Below the pieces are notes generated by a model. It was not told where the DNA came from and searched no databases. It saw nothing but the letters and a program-made list of their open reading frames with translations. A DNA stretch of 64,000 nucleotides, taken from contig CP136062.1 in the NCBI GenBank assembly GCA_032622095.1, positions 56,711,849-56,775,848 on the forward strand, given 5' to 3'. Positions 47,340 to 59,720 of the stretch are shown piece after piece (position 1 is the stretch's first letter; the number at the start of each line of letters is the position of its first letter). This stretch comes from Siphonodentalium dalli. Taxonomy: Eukaryota; Mollusca; Scaphopoda; Gadilida; Siphonodentaliidae. Made by a program: the position numbers and the translations under genes.

Positions 47340-47640
47340 GTTATAGCCTCCAGTATTCATTATAGTGGGGCGGATAGATGACAAAATTGTGCATTTTATG
47401 GTAAAAGCACCAAACTTGACACGCATGTACTACATATAAAAATAAGACATTTTGGATATCATGCCAAGCTGGAGAATGCCCATGGTTGCCATGGCAACCG
47501 TTTTGACAACAATTTTTTTTTCTCAATCCCAACAAGTATGCATCGTTATGATTCAGTTTCTGATCGAAAAACAATGTTTTATTTACTTGTACTGAAAAGG
47601 GATCAGGCTATATATCCATTGACTCACGTGTCCCTTATAG
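47340..47640. repeat. Diverged dispersed repeat, copy 1
   Basis: TTTATGGTAAAA, TTGGATAT(C/G)AT and TGGTTGCCATGGCAACC-like blocks recur in the same order at 49490-49660. The palindromic CCATGGTTGCCATGGCAACC word is at 47481. It reads as a degenerate interspersed repeat, not a gene. Confidence 0.5.
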
Positions 47641-48594
47641 TTGGGTAGAATCAAAATGGCGGATAAAATGGCCGCCATTTGTTTGAAAGTCCCTATTATT
47701 GGCTGCGTGTATCAACATTTTATTGAGATGTGTGTACATTTTTTATTATAAAATGTACTTTGACAAGAAAATATACACTGATAAATTACTCTGTATATAT
47801 ATAACAATTATAAGGATTGCAAAACAACAATTATAGGCTAGAAGATGATGGAATAGCGTAAATATAATCCAAAAAAAAATCAATGGGTTGTTTGCTTTGA
47901 TTACTATAATTGATGGTTACAATGACACGAGAAGCACATCTATGATATAAAACTATCTGAAAGTTGATTATGACAATCTTCCGCGTTAACGTTATATCAT
48001 ATCATTTTAGCGAGTGTGTGTGGACAATATTGGTCTGGTACAAAACTGCTTGGCAACCGTTGTTATGGATCTACGCGATTACCTTTGTGCAGCTATAATT
48101 ACACTTACTCACAATGTGACAAGCTGCTAATCATTGTGGTATTATATGCGCAACATACAAGTACCACAAGGTTTACATATTTATGATATTAACTATAATT
48201 CTTCCAAATAGAGGTAAGCAAATGTTTTTATTACGAGCGTAGGTGCGAATTATGTGCGACAAGGTATGATATGAATTGTTTACATTTGCAATAGCAATAT
48301 CGTGAGATATGTGTAATTTCCTATATAGTTGTTATACATCTGAAGTGTGCTATACAATTTGATTCTAATATATTATGAGAATCAATCGTGCAATAACTCG
48401 TGCCTTTTCGCCGCTCCAATATGGGATAAAACAGTCGAAGACACTCATTCTGCGATAAGTGGCATTCAAGAATGTGCAATGCATAGTCATGTATGAAGAA
48501 TTCATGACAAATCGCCAGTCAATTCTGCTAGTTGTGTGAACGCACCATAAAGAGTTGGAAAAATTTGCATACATGTCACTGTTGGCAACACTTA

Positions 48595-48750
48595 CAGTAA
48601 TGCCCTAAGTAATCGACATCTTAACCACAGCAGAATTATGGGTAACTTTCAGGATTTAGTCGGAAATATGGATATTTATTTCCGAATAAATCCTGAAAAT
48701 TACCCATAATTATGATGTGGTTAAGGGGTCGATTACTTAGGGCATTACTG
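48595..48750. mobile_element. 156-bp palindromic MITE flanked by TA
   Basis: CAGTAATGCCCTAAGTAATC at the left and its reverse complement at the right enclose an almost perfect hairpin, including a second stem CGGAAATATGGATATTTATTTCCG at the centre. It is flanked by TA on both sides, as expected of a Tc1/mariner-type non-autonomous element. Confidence 0.8.
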
Positions 48751-48752
48751 TA

Positions 48753-48916
48753 TTTGCAATTGCAACTGCATTGAGCAGTACAGCGTAATGATGCCCTCGA
48801 GAATTTACAATTGGTTTTGCACCCATTCTTGCAACCACTTCGCAATAGTTCTTGGCAACCTTTGGATGCTCCAGGAAGATCGGTCCATGTCACACTCCAA
48901 CTTCCTTCATAGTAGC
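48753..48916 (-). CDS. Cys-rich module, probable exon or element remnant
   Basis: After a plausible acceptor (TTTTTTATACAAATGACAG, just right of 48916) the minus strand reads GYYEGSWSVTWTDLPGASKG, CQELLRSGCKNGCKTNC and KFSRASLRCTAQCSCNCKYS. Nine cysteines in ~40 residues in a C-x3-C / C-x-C-x-C arrangement resemble the CXC-like Cys-rich tails of uncharacterised, probably transposon-borne, proteins common in invertebrate genomes. The frame then runs straight into the TA-flanked MITE at 48750, which supplies an unrelated C-terminus. Upstream exons were not found. It could be a broken gene or a mobile-element fragment. Confidence 0.45.
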
Positions 48917-49439
48917 CTGTCATTTGTATAAAAAATTGGTTTCGTAAACAAAATTGGGGATTTTGGGCAATGTAGTTAATCGTCAATCCCATATACTGGA
49001 GACATTGGAAACCGTTGTTGATAAGCTTCTTATTGATTAGTAGCCTCAAAAATTGGCGTTACCATAGCAACAGTATGTGGTTTCTGAGAATTCTGGAAAA
49101 TGATCCTATATGAATTATTTTAGTGAGAACGGTGGACTTGTTGGTGGATATAGTTATATAATAAACTTGTATGCATACATTCTCCAAGACGAACCGCCAG
49201 CACTGATCTCAAGAGTCAAGGTGACTATGAAAGGTCAAGTGTTTTATCACTTCATGTGCTATTATTTGACTTTATGAGGAACCTTTCTCAATTTATTACA
49301 TCATATTGATATTTTGTTACATTCTGGAGATCATAGCCTTCATTTTGATACACATGTCTTATCCATAGGCTGATTATTACTTGTGTGGGAGATTTTACGA
49401 AACATGTGCCCGGGCCAATTGGCGACCCTTAAAATTAGA

Positions 49440-49660
49440 AATTGCTCTTCCCGATAGATAATGGCCACACCATTAGTTGGATGGAAAGAGGACACAATCG
49501 TCAATTTTATGGTAAAATCATCGCAGTTGGCACACATGTATATCACACCATTATATATCACTTTGGATATGATCCGAATAACGTACACTGTTGGCATGGC
49601 AACCATTTTGGTGAAATCACCTGTGTTTGCCATACTCTATCCCTTATGTATTGCTAATGA
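49440..49660. repeat. Diverged dispersed repeat, copy 2
   Basis: Partner of 47340-47640 in the same orientation. Shares TTTATGGTAAAATCATCGCA-like and GGCATGGCAACCATTTT blocks. Confidence 0.5.
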
Positions 49661-49797
49661 CCAGCAACTTAATAAAAACTGTTTGCTGTGCATCTATTTT
49701 AATTGGGTCATATACTTGTAAGAACATATAAATTTTCTATGTGGGTAGATTCAAAATGCTATCCCCAACAGTATGGTAATAGGACGCATGTACGCCA

Positions 49798-49826
49798 ATA
49801 ATAATAATAATAATAATAATAATATA
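49798..49826 (+). repeat. (AAT)n microsatellite
   Basis: About nine to ten uninterrupted AAT units. Confidence 0.85.
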
Positions 49827-50569
49827 TATTTAACAACAGTTGAGCATCGATGTTTTTATTTATTTCCAGATATTGTCGTAGAACATGGATCAGTTCAGTT
49901 GAAGTGCTTTAAAGTTATCGCCCTGTGATTACTCAAGTAAACAATTTAAAATCCATATCTCAGGTAAAATATACGCTTTGCGAAAACGACCGAGATGTTG
50001 CTATGAAAAATCCGTTTATCAACTATGCATCAATTCGGTCGACGTTTGTTCAAGTTATATATCGCGTTAAGTTTTTTTAATTAGACAATGGGCCTTTTGT
50101 TTCTGTTTGATTGCTTTGAAAAATTCGACTGACTGAATACTGGGAAAGGATAGTTGAATACTATTTCAATAGAACACAAACATTATATGTAAGACAGACG
50201 TAGAGAGATAATATAGAGTGAAAGACAAGGTATATAGATGGAGAATGGAGAGAGAGCGCGGGAAGGGAAAGATGCTTCTTTTTTATTTATATTTTGTCTG
50301 ATAGATATATAAGGTTATTGTTATTAAGTTCGGCGTAATGGTTGCGTGTTCGGTCAATGGATATGGATTTTCAATGGTTTAAGTGATTAGTCCTCAAGAG
50401 GAATGAGATTGTATTACTTGTTGTGCTTATCAAATAAGCGCATCTGCAGCCATAAACTATTATATTGGTGTTGGGGTCTTTCTTCATAAAATGTTGGTAC
50501 ATGTGTATATTATAACGGTATATTTTGAAGGGGGGGGGGGCGTACTTGTTTGTCCGAAAATGTAGCCTC

Positions 50570-50870
50570 AAGAGTTCCGAAATATATCAATGACCTTTTT
50601 TATAAAAACTGAGAGATTCTTGGTAATTCATCTGTTGTGGTTATTGAATAGTGCTGCTAACTTGTTAGCGTTTGGTCTCCGGTAATAGTATGGTCCCAGG
50701 TATTGTACGCGTATGTCTTGAGGTTCAATACATTTAAGGATGACGTGATACTCGTGGCCTATTTCTGAGTTGCAGAGGGCACATAATCTATCCGATTATG
50801 CGGCATTGGTCTACGTGCCATATTCTATTGGGAGTATATGGTTCCTCGTTCGGAAGAGAAGGATGCTTTG
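50570..50870 (-). pseudogene. Decayed non-LTR fragment: RT C-terminal finger region
   Basis: The minus strand reads RLCALCNSEIGHEYHVILKC and later YLGPYYYRRPNANKLAALFN, a stop codon, then NLSVFIKKVIDIF. The order and spacing (C-x2-C...H-x4-C, then YY-RRPN-K--ALFN) match the remnant at 5503-5835. A frameshift lies just upstream of the finger, where MPHNRID appears in another frame. No catalytic core. Confidence 0.65.
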
Positions 50871-51239
50871 CACGACTTGGTGGTTTGTTATTGATAGTTA
50901 ACTTTCTCGTTCAAATGAGGTCTTGATAGATAAGAGGCGAATTTACTGGATGTGGCTATCGATTGTGCATGGCATGCTCATCGATACTCATTCTCATGAT
51001 AGCATTATGTATTCAAGCAAGTGTACTAGTCATCATAATTATAAACCTGTGGATATATATACATAATCATAATAGTTAATGAACATTGAAGTCACTTCCG
51101 ACATATATATTAGCTTACCACTAAATCCGTTTTATGTTAATATTCTAATTGGACGCTATGCCATTGGAAATGCATACGTGGATGCTCATGCAGTGCCATA
51201 TTCGTCAAATGTGTTAGAGTTCATGAATAACTTGTTCGG

Positions 51240-52115
51240 ACGTTAGAACGATCAACCAATTAGTTTGTAAAGGTGGTCAATATTAGCCAGTTTCTTTGCA
51301 AAAGACGTAAGCCTACATCCTTCTCGAAATTTGAATGGCATTGAGCGCAAATTTCACCGTTTAATCTTCTAGTCTATTCCAGACAAAGAAATTTTCCAAG
51401 TAGATCTGGAGAGCTTCTATGAGTACTATGGCCTGTCCTATAAAACGTTAATGTCAATAGAACGTTGTTTGATAAACCAACGGCTAATTATGGACCCATC
51501 CAATTCTGATCTCTCACGATAATCCAGCGACAGAAAGGGCACCAGTCTCATAAGAGACATATACAACATCACAAAACAGCAGGTATGTCTTGGACAGTAA
51601 ACGCCCTTTGTGCTTGTCGTGTTTAGTAACTCATTCAACGTTTTAAAAAAATATTTTAGAGTTTGTGAGTTGTTAGGCTTGGATCGGATGTTAGAATAAT
51701 GAACCAATTAGTGTGTAAAAGTGGTCAATATCAGCCAGTTTCTTTGCAAAAGACATAAAGGATACATCCTTCTAGAAAATTGAATTGTCATTGTGTTTCG
51801 CAAATTTAACGGTTTATTGATCTAGTTTATTCTAAGCAAAGTCATTATCAAGGTAGACCCGGAGAGCTTCGATAGGCATTATGTTATTTCCTATAGAAAT
51901 TTAATTTCAATAGAACGTTGTTTGATAAACTAAAGGCTAATTTCGGACCCCTCTCCAAATCTGACCTATCACGATAATCAAGCGACAACAAAAGACCACC
52001 AACCTCATATGAACGATCTACAACATCACAACACAACAGGTGTGTCTTGGAGATAGTAAGCGCCCTTTGTGTTTGTCGTGTCGATTATTCATTCAAAGTT
52101 TTTCAATTAAACATT
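51240..52115. repeat. Two-copy tandem duplication, ~450-bp unit
   Basis: AACCAATTAGT(T/G)TGTAAA at 51254 and 51702, AGCCAGTTTCTTTGCAAAAG, TCAATAGAACGTTGTTTGAT and CGCCCTTTGTG recur at the same spacing. Identity is ~80-85 percent by eye, so it is an older duplication. No coding potential is shared between the copies. Confidence 0.75.
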
Positions 52116-52684
52116 AAAAGTTCTCTTCCTGCTGGATTGGTAAAAAGCGACACTTGCCAGTCAATATAGGTGATCGTGAATATGTGGCAGTGAGGCTCAA
52201 GTTGCCTCTACTCCTATCGTTAAGGCTACATACACATACAGACAATACGTTCACAACTTAAAGTCTGCAAGTAACGGTATGACATGTTCAGACTAAAACC
52301 GGACCATTGTCATGTGGAAATAAATTATAAGTACTTGTATTAGCGTGTGTACCCTCCCTTCTCACATCCCTGAATCGAACGGCAATTTGATGGAAACAAT
52401 TTGATGGCGACAAGATGTTTTACCAAATGTTTGGTCGGTATCCGTGGTGCATGTCATATATCAGGGTTTCCGCCAGGCCGGCTGCGGGTCCGTCAAACGG
52501 ACCAATTCCCCTCCCAGATTATCTGTTTGATTCATGCATGTCCCAAATGTCAGTAGCAATATGTCGTAAAAAAATTCCGGCTGCAACGGGAGTTCGGTGG
52601 TTAAACAGAATACTGGTGAAAAAGCGGGTCAAATAGCGACATTAGATCAGCGTAATACATGTCGCGGTAACATCAAAGAATGCC

Positions 52685-52855
52685 GGACTGTTGAGTAGGG
52701 ATGTTTTTGTGCACGGGATTCCATGGATGAAACTACTCAGGCTCGAAGACCCCGTCCTATCGTACAATTACATAATTGGATCAAAGAACACCCAATTGCT
52801 GAGTCGGGACATTTTTATGCACGGGATTTTCGTGGATGAAACTACTCAATGTTGA
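52685..52855. repeat. Pair of ~50-bp direct repeats
   Basis: TTTTTGTGCACGGGATTCC...GGATGAAACTACTCA near 52703 and a close copy near 52810, ~107 bp apart. Confidence 0.65.
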
Positions 52856-53644
52856 TCATTTATCTTATTGCTGTATTATCATTTGTTTTGAGTTCGATGT
52901 CAGTGAAGTTCCTGAAAAAAACATGTGATTCTCTACGTGTGTTGATTATTATGCGTATATTGCCATGCATACTCAACAAAATCCCAAAGTGATTTATTTC
53001 ACAATAATACGGAACCTGTCCTGTCTTTATAGCGCGAATTCATAGTGACAACACCATTCATTTGAGCCATATTACAAGCATGGAGGATTAACACAAACAC
53101 ATACCCCCCCCAATATGGAGATAAAGTCAAAGTACAGTCAATAATAGTTTCGTTGTCCCGCCTGGGTCCCCAAGCACAATCAACGACGCACATGTTCACA
53201 TTTCCAGCCGAAACTCAATTATATTTTATAAAACGTTGGCTAAAACTCTGTTCTATAGCTGCGGTCGATCGTCAGTTGTTGGCCTATACAGACTATTGAA
53301 CAAGCTACGCGTTCCGAGTGAAAGACTTCGCTACCATTCGTATTTCGCCGCTATAAAAATATACTCCAGAGTCCAGACAAACCCTGCAGTATGACGTCAC
53401 AGCGCACAAAGAGTTTTACGATTGACAGAATACATGTACATAATCCTGTCAGTTTAATTTCCACGGACGCTACTTGAAATTCTAAAAAATACTTTATTCA
53501 ATTCTCCTTGCGTGGTATTATTGGTCAATGCGTAGATGCTTTTTAGTGTTTATATTCATTATATCTTATTGTAATTTATAAATGTGTAAACACTGTAACT
53601 CGTAGCTCGTTATTTATATAGTATTCAATCAGACGACAGTCTTA

Positions 53645-53890
53645 TACGTACGTAATTACATAAAATGATTGGTTTTGATTGAAGGATTATCTAATCTTAT
53701 GCACAAAATAACAAACTCATATGACATCCAAGTATTGAGAATAAAGTTATTCGATACCCCACCCCCAGCCCACACCCAACCATCTTACAGAATTTCTTAT
53801 CGCAGATTTTTGTTCGTAATTCCACTTCCAGTTCTATAAAATGATTGTTTATGATTGAAGGCGTCTAATCTAATGCACAAATATATATAA
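53645..53890. repeat. Pair of ~55-bp direct repeats
   Basis: ATAAAATGATTG(G)TTTTGATTGAAGG...TCTAATCTTATGCACAAA at 53660 and a close copy at 53837. Confidence 0.6.
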
Positions 53891-54766
53891 TGACCATATA
53901 CACACAGAAGGATTCCCTTTTGACTGCCATGGTTCGGGCCACGCAGCCGATTTAGCAACAAAAAGTGCAATGTTGAGCTCCGTGCACGACTTCAGCCCAA
54001 TTATCGAAAATTTGGAAAGGGATATATTGTTGCGTCCCTGTCCTATGGACGCCCACCGAGTGGCACCGCATGGAAATGCAAAGATCCCCGGGAGGCCGCC
54101 ATGCTTCTAGCTACGTAATCATGTTTATGGGCTGCGAAACGGTTTTCAAAAGCATTTCTTTGTTTTTTTTGTAACATCTCCCAGTCTGTTGTTGAAAATA
54201 CGTACGAGTTTTAGGTCCTGATGGATCTGGGGTTTCTCTATCCATATTGTCGATTTAATTGTTTTAATACCAGAGGAGCAGATGGTGGCGATTTTCGACC
54301 ATGTCTATATAGTGGTATAAACGATACGGCGTCACGATATCGGGAAGAGAAGTCCCAGAACCCAAGATACTGGCAGGTATACCACGAAGAGTTCAGCGGA
54401 ACCCACTTGAAATCCTAAACGCTCTGTATAGTCACACCGACTATCGACCCATTGGCCAAACCAGGGACTATAGCCTATAGTACATGCATGAGGCGGCGCG
54501 GCATTTCCAAATTAATTGTCAACACACATCTATCCCACCCGGACAACATCTTCATGTATACGGTATTTTTATTTGTTTATATCTGCATTAAGTATACACT
54601 AATACTATAAAACATGTTGATTATACGGTGACAGTCTTGACTTATTGTTTACATTCAGACAGGATGTCACCCGGAAAACTAGCAATTGATTTGTGCCTGA
54701 TATTAAGCCAACTTAAGTCGGACAACGATTCCAACTTTTATAACCAAAATATGCAATATATGTATA

Positions 54767-55540
54767 CTAGAAGGTGACCCGACTTCGTCCGGGCTTTGAC
54801 CTTGAATTGACCATTTTGAAGGTCAAGGTCAGGTAGGGTCAAACACCAACACCCCAAAAATGGTGGAAATCGGCCCAGCGGATACCGGGAAATCGGCCCA
54901 GCGGATACCGAGATACCCTATGCATCAAATTTCGTCCGTAAAAATCCGCCAGTTTATACCCGATTTGATTTCCGCTGAAGTATATAAACGCGCCTCATAT
55001 ACATGTACAGATAAATTACCATCGGTGCCCGAGATATCGCCAAGACGTCTGAAACAGTCAAATGTATCGGCCGGTTAAGCGTTAACGTGATCTAACGTTA
55101 TGACCTCTAACGACGTCATAGAAGTTACGCATTGTTTTTATCCTGATGGAAGATAGTACCACTTCTTCTTGATAATTGAGGCAGATAACTAAAACGGATA
55201 CATACGCATTATATATCGTTGGAAAGAGGAAACACGAACGATTCTCACAGTGTCATTATTAGGACTGGCATTTTATTATTCGCACTGTTTCGAATCGATT
55301 TGTTAGCACCGAACTCAAATGAAAGTCCCGTAACACAGCATAAAAACAGATTTGACCTCGGCACGTGAAAAGTTGACCTCGGATCTGAAAATCAATAGGC
55401 CTATGTCACCCCCGGCCGAAAATACCCCCACATACCAAGTTTCATCGAAATCGGGTCGGCTGTTTTCGAGTTAATCGATTACACACACACACACACACAC
55501 ACAAACAAACACACACACAGATCTTCCAAAATATATAATA
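54767..55540 (-). mobile_element. Helitron-like non-autonomous element (minus strand)
   Basis: The minus-strand 3' end reads AGCCCGGACGAAGTCGGGTC, a hairpin, then ACCTTCTAG followed by host T, which is the Helitron-type hairpin plus CTAG terminus. The 5' part on the right reads TATATATTTTGGAAGATCTG followed by a long GT run (plus-strand CA repeat, 55484-55519). This matches the start of the element at 61140 (ATATATATTTTGAAGACCTC plus GT/TG-rich text). Internally there is a direct repeat GAAATCGGCCCAGCGGATACC (54866 and 54890). The exact 5' base is uncertain. Confidence 0.6.
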
Positions 55541-56194
55541 CAAAAGGCTTTCTACCATCCAAGGCGCACATGTTATTCTGGAAATCCATATATTAATCTT
55601 ATGAGACTGGTGGCATTTTGTGGTCGCCAGCGAACAGAATTGAAGAGGTGATTAAGAATCACTCTTTAGATACTGACACGCAACGTTCTGTTGAAATGAA
55701 TCTCCTAATTGAAATACCGCTAGGTTTATCGACGCTCCGTGGGTCTACGTGGATAGATCTTGAAACTTATGATGCAGAATAGCTTTTACCTCCCTTTAAC
55801 CCAATTGCAAATTAATTGATTAATATTGGCATCTATCACAAAGAAATTGGTTCATCGTCCGAACCATGACTAAAACGCACACTGCCATACATATTTAATA
55901 GAAAACATGTTTGAAATAGCATGATACATCCTAGGACCCAACTTTAACCCGTGCCTGTGTACATATTCCGTCATTTTCCAGTCATTTTTTTAAATTTGGC
56001 ACAGATTAAACATCGTTGGAACCTGCAATTCTGAGTTTGGTTGGAACCATTTTTGTCGAGTTCTTGCCATTTTTGCCGACTTTTCTAGCTCGTTAGCGCA
56101 ATAACTTGAACAAATATTATCGATTTTAACAATGTTTTGCATAAGAGCTGCTTTTAAAAAATATCTTGAACGAGTTCGAAAACCAGACTGATCT

Positions 56195-56730
56195 ATGGAG
56201 TCCTATTAGGGCCACTACCTAATGGCGCTTTCGGCGCGCGCCGAAAGCGACAAAAAGTGCGCCATTAGTAACGCGCCGAAAGCGCCGAAAGCACCGAAAG
56301 CGACAAAAAGTGCGCCGAAAGCGACAAAAAGTGCGCCGTTACGGCGCACTTTTTGTCGCTTTCGGCGCTTTCGGCGCCGAAACATACCCTAATGGCGCGC
56401 CATTAGGGAGTGGACCTAATAGTATGCCTAATGGCGCTTTCGGCGCGCGCTGAAACCGACAAAAAGTGCACCATTAGTAACGGCGCACATTTTGTCGCTT
56501 TCGGCGCGCCGAAACATGCGCTAATATAGCACATTTTGTCGCTTTCGGCGCGTGCGAAAGCAACAAAATGTGCGCCGCAAGCGGCAAAAAGTGCGCCGAA
56601 AGCGACAAATAGTGCGCCGTAACGGCGCATATTTTGTCGCTTTCGGCGCGTTACTAATGGCGCACGTTTTGTCGCTTTCGGCGCGCACCGAAAGCGCCAT
56701 TAGCAAGTGGCCCTAATAGGATTCCATACT
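56195..56730. mobile_element. ~535-bp foldback element made of short GC-rich modules
   Basis: The ends TATGGA(G/A)TCCTATTAGGGCC are inverted repeats of each other. Inside, two words and their complements are repeated in many orders: GCGCCGAAAGCG (with CGCTTTCGGCGC) and GACAAAAAGTGCGCC (with GGCGCACTTTTTGTC), separated by CTAATGG/CCATTAG and TAAC/GTTA pieces. The minus-strand frames of 61 and 75 codons are by-products of repeats. GC content here is far above its surroundings. Confidence 0.8.
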
Positions 56731-57417
56731 TATCCGATCTTTTCTACCGCAGTTATGGCCCCTAGTTTGACGATTTTTCTTGATTTTCAACATTTGAGGT
56801 TTCCGAATGATGACATTTATTCCGGATGATTTTAGTATTATAAACCACACAACTATCGGCCGCGTCGTATATATCAGTACCAGATTCCTAGATTATATCC
56901 ACGGTTCCCACTCTACTTTCCCACCCATCGGAAATATGAATTATCAAAAAAATGCTCTTCATTGTTCGGTCCACAAAATTTTAGGAGACAACGATACGAT
57001 TAGGTGCCATTAATTTAGCAGGTATAATTCCATACGTTATGACGCATTAAGATTCGTGGACTAAGTTTGTTACAAGTAACACCAGGGAGGTACAGCTTCA
57101 CCTGTGTAGCCTCTGATGTCTACATACAGTTTGCATTGGTGTGTGGTACGGTATATATCATCTCATTCTAAACCAGCTAAATAATCTTTTAATTCTTATT
57201 TAAAACAAAACACAGATTCACCCATATTAGCATTGCACTGTATCAACCCAATTTATTGTGCTGTAATGCCGTTGAAGGTTGTTTGTGAGTAGCTTCATAT
57301 CTGCCCGTACACAAGTTCCATGAATTCCGTTACTAGTTCCCAGACCAATCCCAGTTTCTAGTTCCCAGTTCTCATAATATAATAATAATCGTTACTGAAT
57401 CGCCCACATGTATGTAT

Positions 57418-57560
57418 GCATAATCACAGCAGCTACGGTGCCATCCTTTCTGGATTCTTCTTGTGCCGTGATTAGTCCATCTAGAAATCACAAACCAAGT
57501 CACATACGCTCGTCCAGCTGTTCAAAATTGGGCGTAAGTCGTGAATGGGGTCAACATAAT
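57418..57560. repeat. Dispersed repeat related to 59450-59705
   Basis: CATAATCACAGCAGCTACGG and CCATCTAGAAATCACAAAC...CCAGCTGTTCAAAATTGGG recur at 59597-59705, and partly at 59450-59545 (CCAGCTGTTCAAAAATTGGG, GTAAGTCGTG). Three copies in total. It may be part of a transposable element that I cannot name. Confidence 0.6.
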
Positions 57561-59449
57561 GAAAAAATGTCAGTTTTCGTTGTTAAATCGCCAGAGTCGT
57601 AATATCGCTAAAATCCGGATTGAGAATCCGAAGCCGATTACGGGGCGGGGCTAATTCCCGATTCTAGGTCAGATTTTGAAATCCACGTGGTCTCCGAAAC
57701 TATGTTTAATGTTCTCCCAGTGTCAAAAATATCTTATATTTATAAAGTTCATGTTTGTTGTGAAAGTCATGCTTTTCTTCTATGTGTATATACACGGCAC
57801 ATAATTTGATGCCAATCCGACTTAATCGCATCTTTCTTTTTTCAAGTTAAAGTGTGTTTATTGATATCTAAACGTGACAGCTCTAGGCCTCCTGAATCAA
57901 ATTCCGAAGATGTTGTGAAGAACACACGAAACTTGTCAGTTGAACAGGGACGTGACGACAGGGGTTGATTGGGTGTCTCGACCCCCACCCCGATCTTTGG
58001 TACAATTTGCTAAGCTGTGCAGTCATTCATACGTGAGGAAAATGATGATAATTTGACTATCTGTTTCAAATAATGATACGCACAAGCCAACAAACGCAAC
58101 AAACAAACCCGATTTTAAATAAATACATATACAAACTTATGACTAACTCGGGAGAGGGGGTGTCCAGTGATCTGTATATATGTTTTGGTAGTCATGTTGC
58201 TTTGCCATTACTAATTATTTATTTTTTCAGTGTAATAACATATGGGAGAGGGGGGTACCATTAAGTGAGTCAGTACTTGTCCCCCAATTCCTTTGTATGT
58301 ATAAACAAATGTATGTGTTATATATCATGTGTTATCTAAATTTGACATATATTTGAAATAAATATATCTAAACTAAACTTTGGTACATTCCAGCAGTCGG
58401 AAATTTGATGCATGACACAACATTAGTTGGACATTAATTTGACACCATATAATTATAGGTTGGCATTGTTCTCATTGTTTGATTTTTTCAACCAGTAAAA
58501 GATTGGTAATTTTCCAATCTAGTTGTTTGTCAGATTGGAAATTTCCAAGGGGAGCAAATTGAATTCTGCGAACCTGTGAGATTGATGTTTGGTTCAATGG
58601 AGGGGGGGGGGGGCGTGCAGTTGGCCGGAAATTTGAGGAAACTTCTAGCCACGTCCCTAGAACATGTGTCTGTTGTCTATACAGAGACTATTGTACAAAA
58701 CGACTGCATTTAACGAAACAAAACATGAAATTGCTATAACTTTAAGACTAGATGATAGTACATACGTGTATCTAATAATCCATCGATACCATATAATCCT
58801 ACTATTTCTTGAATAAGAAGAAACATTATAATAACGAACACAGCAGAAGACAATGTCATATCCATGCAGTTTCATATGAATTCGGTCAATGGTGACGTAT
58901 CCGCCGAATTCGAAATCGACATGCGTTCGGGTGGTATTTTAAGGATGGAATTATGAAATGGACAATGAAAGTGACAATCAACAATGATTTGCAATTGCTT
59001 CGCCATCAACCGAAGTGCTCCCACAGCGTTACTATCAATAGCGTTATTATTTGGCTAATTTCAGTAATATTCTCCCAGTTTACATTCAATAAAACAAATT
59101 TGTCTCCGCATTTAAATTTCTTTGATATAGATCGTTTATATTCTGCAATAATTTGTACACAAGAGACGGATTCTTATGTTTTATTGTGTTTTTAAACTCT
59201 GAGGTGGCGAAATCTCGGTTTGTTTACATTACGAACATTTGAGTCCGTAATCGGAATCCGAATCCCAATCGGATTACCACGAAATTGAGATTACGGTCTG
59301 TTCGTTTACTGATTCTGCCAATTTATGGTCTGTTCTTTTGCCGAACCAAGTCGTACGGGGACCAATCTATAATCTGAATCCAGAATCTGAATCGGATTTT
59401 AGCGAAATAACGCCTGTTCGTAGGCATAACCATAGCAACCACTAGGCTA
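57561..59449. other. Non-coding stretch with G12 run
   Basis: Contains a 12-G tract at 58602-58613. AAATAAATATATCTAAACTAAAC at 58355-58378 looks like a retrotransposon 3' terminus, but no coding remnant was found upstream of it. Confidence 0.35.
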
Positions 59450-59720
59450 TTGTTCTGGATTCGTTTTGTGCCGCTACTAGTCCATCTCAAAATTAAAAAA
59501 ATAGGTCACAATTAACCTGTCCAGCTGTTCAAAAATTGGGTGTAAGTCGTGCGTGGAGGAAATTAACAATTTCTCGTTGCCAAATTCCAATATATTATGC
59601 ATAATCACATCAGCTACGGGGCTATCCTTGTGTATTCTTGTGCTGCCATCAGTCCATCTAGAAATCACAAACTGGGTCGCATACGCCCATCCAGCTGTTC
59701 AAAAAAATCGCTTTTGTTCT

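Noticed and set aside
56403-56706. 75- and 61-codon minus ORFs with Arg/Ala/Phe repeats
   Set aside because: They read the modular foldback repeat. The protein repetition is caused by the DNA modules.
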